From the NCBI RefSeq assembly GCF_001483745.1, contig NZ_LQBL01000031.1, positions 1-64,000 of the forward strand: a DNA stretch of 64,000 bases, given 5' to 3'. Under the pieces are notes generated by a model. The model was given only the letters and a program-made list of their open reading frames with translations, was not told the origin of the DNA and did no database searches. The position numbers and the translations under genes are program-made. Positions 61,738 through 64,000 of this stretch are shown here, piece after piece. Position 1 is the stretch's first letter, and each line of letters opens with the position of its first letter. Source of the DNA: Serinicoccus chungangensis. Lineage in GTDB: Bacteria > Actinomycetota > Actinomycetes > Actinomycetales > Dermatophilaceae.

Positions 61738-62907
61738 GTGAGCAGCCGAGACGTGGACGTGACCCTGGGCGCCGCCGGCGTGGGCGGGCTCTCCACCACC
61801 GAGATGGTGCTCAACATCGGGCCGCAGCACCCGGCGACCCACGGTGTGCTGCGGCTGCGGATCACCGCCGACGGCGAGCGCATCACGGCCGCCGAGCCGG
61901 TCGTCGGCTACATGCACCGTGGCGCGGAGAAGCTCTTCGAGGTCCGCGACTACCGGCAGATCATGGTGCTCGCCAACCGCCACGACTGGCTCTCGGCGTT
62001 CAACAACGAGGTGGGGGTGGCGCTCACCGTCGAGCACCTGCTCGGCATGGAGGTGCCCGAGCGGGCCACCTGGGCACGCACCCTGCTCAGCGAGCTCGGC
62101 CGCGTGCTCAACCACCTCATGTTCCTCGGGTCCTACCCGCACGAGCTCGGCGCCATCACCCCGATGTTCTACTCCTTCCGCGAGCGCGAGGAGATCCAGG
62201 CTGTCATGGAGGAGTTCTCCGGCGGCCGGATGCACTTTATGGCGACCCGGGTCGGGGGGCTGCTGCACGACCTGCCCGAGGGCTGGCTGGACCGGGTCGA
62301 CGCGGCGGTCGCGACGGTCCGCGGCCGGATGCCGGACCTCACCGGCCTCGTGCTGGGCAACGAGATCCTGCAGGGCCGCACGCGGGGGGTCGGCGTGCTC
62401 GACCTCGACACGGTGCTGGGGTACGGCGTGTCCGGCCCCATCGCCCGCGCCTCCGGGCTCGACGTGGACCTGCGGCGCGACGAGCCCTACCTCGCCTACG
62501 CCGAGCTCTTCGCCGAGGGCGGTCCCGGGCGGGTGGTGACCCGCGAGGCCGGCGACTGCTTCGCCCGGCTCGAGGTGCTGGCCGAGCAGATCGAGGTCAG
62601 TCTCGACCTCGTCGAGGCCTGCACGGCCCGGCTGCGCGAGCTGGGCGAGGGACCGGTGAGCACCCGGCTGCCGAAGAAGCTCAAGGTGCCGGCCGGGGAG
62701 CACTGGTTCGCGGCGGAGAACCCGCTCGGCTTCAACGGCTACTACCTCGTCAGCCGCGGCGACACCGTCCCGCACCGGCTCAAGCTGCGCTCGGCGTCCT
62801 TCAACAACGTGCAGGTGCTCCGCGAGATGCTGCCCGGCACGGTCGTCGCCGACATGGTGGCGATCCTCGGGTCGATGTTCTTCGTCGTCGGGGACATCGA
62901 CAAGTAG
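61738..62907 (+). CDS. Orphan NuoD-like protein (complex I 49-kDa subunit family)
   Basis: A 389-residue homologue of NADH-quinone oxidoreductase subunit D/NDUFS2, of the stand-alone NuoD2-like type in some actinobacteria. It has [17 protein letters not shown] (His31, His35), [11 protein letters not shown] (Arg61, aligning with the methylated Arg85 of bovine NDUFS2), [15 protein letters not shown], and the C-terminal [24 protein letters not shown]. At the position of the quinone-binding tyrosine (bovine Tyr108) it has Trp84. No other nuo genes are present here. GTG at 61738 follows the methyltransferase stop by four bases. A strong hairpin follows its stop directly. Confidence 0.88.
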   Translation: MSSRDVDVTLGAAGVGGLSTTEMVLNIGPQHPATHGVLRLRITADGERITAAEPVVGYMHRGAEKLFEVRDYRQIMVLANRHDWLSAFNNEVGVALTVEHLLGMEVPERATWARTLLSELGRVLNHLMFLGSYPHELGAITPMFYSFREREEIQAVMEEFSGGRMHFMATRVGGLLHDLPEGWLDRVDAAVATVRGRMPDLTGLVLGNEILQGRTRGVGVLDLDTVLGYGVSGPIARASGLDVDLRRDEPYLAYAELFAEGGPGRVVTREAGDCFARLEVLAEQIEVSLDLVEACTARLRELGEGPVSTRLPKKLKVPAGEHWFAAENPLGFNGYYLVSRGDTVPHRLKLRSASFNNVQVLREMLPGTVVADMVAILGSMFFVVGDIDK

Positions 62908-62957
62908 TTCTGGACATAGCTTTCTGGGGCCCGTTCCCCAGAAATCTATGTCCAGAA
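62908..62957. terminator. Long 22-bp-arm hairpin directly after the NuoD-like gene
   Basis: Bases 62908-62929 and 62936-62957 are inverted copies over 22 positions with one mismatch (left arm starts TTCTGGACATAG, right arm ends CTATGTCCAGAA) around a CCCGTT loop. It begins immediately after the TAG stop and is markedly less GC-rich than its surroundings. It may act as a terminator for the gene and for the convergent DUF3180 gene. Its length is unusual for one. Confidence 0.65.
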
Positions 62958-62963
62958 CGGCAG

Positions 62964-63003
62964 GTGGGCACGTGGGCACGTGGGCACGTGGGCACGTGGG
63001 CAG
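62964..63003. repeat. Octamer tandem repeat (GTGGGCAC)5
   Basis: Five head-to-tail copies of GTGGGCAC (the last ending in G) fill the space between the long hairpin and the end of the DUF3180 gene. The repeat is perfect apart from the last base, suggesting recent slippage. GGCAC/GTGGG combinations also make it partly self-complementary (CACGTG at each junction). Confidence 0.9.
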
Positions 63004-63005
63004 GG

Positions 63006-63509
63006 TCAGCCGTAGGCGAGGTCGCCGTCGCCCACGCCGTCGTCATCGTCGTCGTCGTGCTCGGTGGGCGGGATCCGGCACCACGCCTGGCCGAGGTAGC
63101 CCGCGCCGGACAGCCCCAGCGCCACCGCCGCGTGCACGAGCCCCCACACCAGCTGCACGCGCTCGCTGGGGACGTCGGCGTTGGGCAGGTGGACCAGGGC
63201 GTTCGCGGCGTACCACCCCACGAGCGCGGCGCCGCCCAGCGCGGCGGCCTGCGCGCCCACGAGGGTGCCCCGGCCGCGCTGCGGGGAGGGTCGCACGCTG
63301 CCGCGCCCGAGGAGGTAGCGGCGGATCTGCCAGCACATCACCAGCACGAGCAGCGCCACGGCGACCAGCGGGACCAGCCCGATCCAGGAGATCGCCGGGT
63401 AGCCGCCACCGAGCGAGCGCACCACCTGTAGCAGCAGCCAGCTCGCCATCGCCGAGAGCACGGCGAGGATGACGCCGGTGCCGACCCGCACCCCGTCCCG
63501 CGAGCTCAC
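63006..63509 (-). CDS. DUF3180 membrane protein
   Basis: A 167-residue protein with four hydrophobic segments (TGVILAVLSAMASWLLLQVV, ISWIGLVPLVAVALLVLVMCW, VGAQAAALGGAALVGWYAANAL, LVWGLVHAAVALGLSGAGYLG) and an acidic C-terminus with a run of six aspartates. The RRYLLGRG motif after helix 2 is typical of DUF3180, a family encoded next to folK in actinobacteria. GTG at 63507-63509 overlaps the folK stop (GTGA). Function is unknown; the link to folate genes is positional only. Confidence 0.85.
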   Translation of the reverse strand: MSSRDGVRVGTGVILAVLSAMASWLLLQVVRSLGGGYPAISWIGLVPLVAVALLVLVMCWQIRRYLLGRGSVRPSPQRGRGTLVGAQAAALGGAALVGWYAANALVHLPNADVPSERVQLVWGLVHAAVALGLSGAGYLGQAWCRIPPTEHDDDDDDGVGDGDLAYG

Positions 63510-64000
63510 CCCGCCTCCTCGACCGGTGTGACGGCCTGCCCGGCCAGGTCGGGTATGAGGTCGCGCACCGCCACTGCCCGGTCACCGACGCGCAGGGTGG
63601 CCGTGGGGTCGACGTCGTCCCAGGGGACGAGGACGAAGGCGCGCTCCCGGGCGCGCGGGTGCGGCAGCGTCAGGTCCGGGTCGTCGCTGCGCACGTCGGC
63701 GCCGGCAGCGGGATCGCCGTACTGGACGAGGTCGAGGTCCAGGGCGCGGGCCTCCCACCGCACGTCGCGGGTGCGTCCCAGGTCGGCCTCCACCCGGTGC
63801 AGGACCGCGAGCAGCGAGGCGGGGGCGAGGCTGGTGCGGGCCACCGCGACGGCGTTGACGTAGTCCGGCTGACCGGCGACGGCCGCACCACCCACCGGCG
63901 CCGTCCGGAAGGAGCGGGACACCCGGACCCGGTGCAGACCGCGCAGCCGACGCAGCCGGCGCGCCGCCCGGGCCACGGTCGCCGCCGGCTCCGACCCGTC
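63506..64000 (-). CDS. folK: 2-Amino-4-hydroxy-6-hydroxymethyldihydropteridine diphosphokinase (N-terminus cut by window edge)
   Basis: The C-terminal about 164 residues of HPPK, which transfers pyrophosphate from ATP to the pterin in folate synthesis. Visible motifs are SRSFRTAPVGG, PDYVNAVAVA, the catalytic RWEARALDLDLVQYGD (Asp-x-Asp) and LTLPHPRARERAFVLVPW. The frame is open at base 64000, so the GSN-LGD-like N-terminus lies outside. It is coupled to DUF3180 downstream. Upstream genes, outside the window, are probably folB and folP. Confidence 0.92.
   Translation of the reverse strand, partial: DGSEPAATVARAARRLRRLRGLHRVRVSRSFRTAPVGGAAVAGQPDYVNAVAVARTSLAPASLLAVLHRVEADLGRTRDVRWEARALDLDLVQYGDPAAGADVRSDDPDLTLPHPRARERAFVLVPWDDVDPTATLRVGDRAVAVRDLIPDLAGQAVTPVEEAG

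Noticed and set aside
62908-63003. Insertion sequence end or MITE
   Set aside because: There is no transposase, no target-site duplication was seen, and the inverted arms are too close together for an ordinary MITE; it is kept only as an unusual hairpin.

Overview
This 64 kb window is chromosomal DNA from a very GC-rich actinobacterium. Its genes are tightly packed with many GTGA/ATGA stop-start overlaps and frequent GTG starts, and it carries Lsr2, DisA, Ku/LigD-type end joining, menaquinone synthesis genes and System II cytochrome c maturation. The gene set and the dense GGCATACC/GGTATGCC octamer suggest the Micrococcales, perhaps Intrasporangiaceae/Ornithinimicrobiaceae; this placement is an inference. 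No phage, plasmid, integrase, IS transposase, CRISPR array, rRNA or tRNA was recognised. Almost all of the window is core chromosome.

Layout. 0-13 kb: an NlpC/P60 wall hydrolase under a c-di-AMP riboswitch, then an iron-type repressor, pdxH, gamma-glutamyltransferase, a MarR/MFS operon ending in a tiny membrane peptide, a DUF559-like gene flanked by palindromic repeats, a purine permease, a cold-shock protein and an ammonium transporter. 12.7-18.3 kb: menaquinone genes menC, menB, menE and menA. 18.3-19 kb: a non-coding block of eight 39-bp imperfect palindromes. 19-31.6 kb: one minus-strand chain running rex-hemA-hemC-cobA/hemD-hemB-marR-hemL-phosphatase-resA-ccdA-resB-ccsB, linking redox sensing, heme synthesis and cytochrome c maturation. 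31.7-40 kb: small housekeeping genes, acuC, proC/putA, a TetR/ABC operon whose ATPase has an in-frame stop, and a shortened Ppx/GppA phosphatase. 40-44 kb: genome maintenance genes radA, disA and mutY. 44-48 kb: a cell-wall group (FemAB-like transferase, ATP-grasp ligase, SH3-repeat NlpC/P60). 48-60 kb: clpC, a second DUF559-like gene, a split end-joining locus (ku, ligase, polymerase), lsr2, lysS, alkylation repair genes and a cation antiporter. 60.5-64 kb: a MidA/NDUFAF7-type methyltransferase beside an orphan NuoD-like protein, an unusual hairpin with an octamer tandem repeat, DUF3180, and the end of folK.

Points most worth following: the MidA-orphan NuoD pair, in which the arginine methylated in mitochondrial complex I is kept but the quinone-binding tyrosine is tryptophan; the palindrome family clustered at 18.4-19.0 kb and bracketing a DUF559 gene; the GGCATACC/GGTATGCC octamer that drives rare-codon use; a DisA gene and a c-di-AMP riboswitch in the same window; and the clustered wall cross-bridge candidates.
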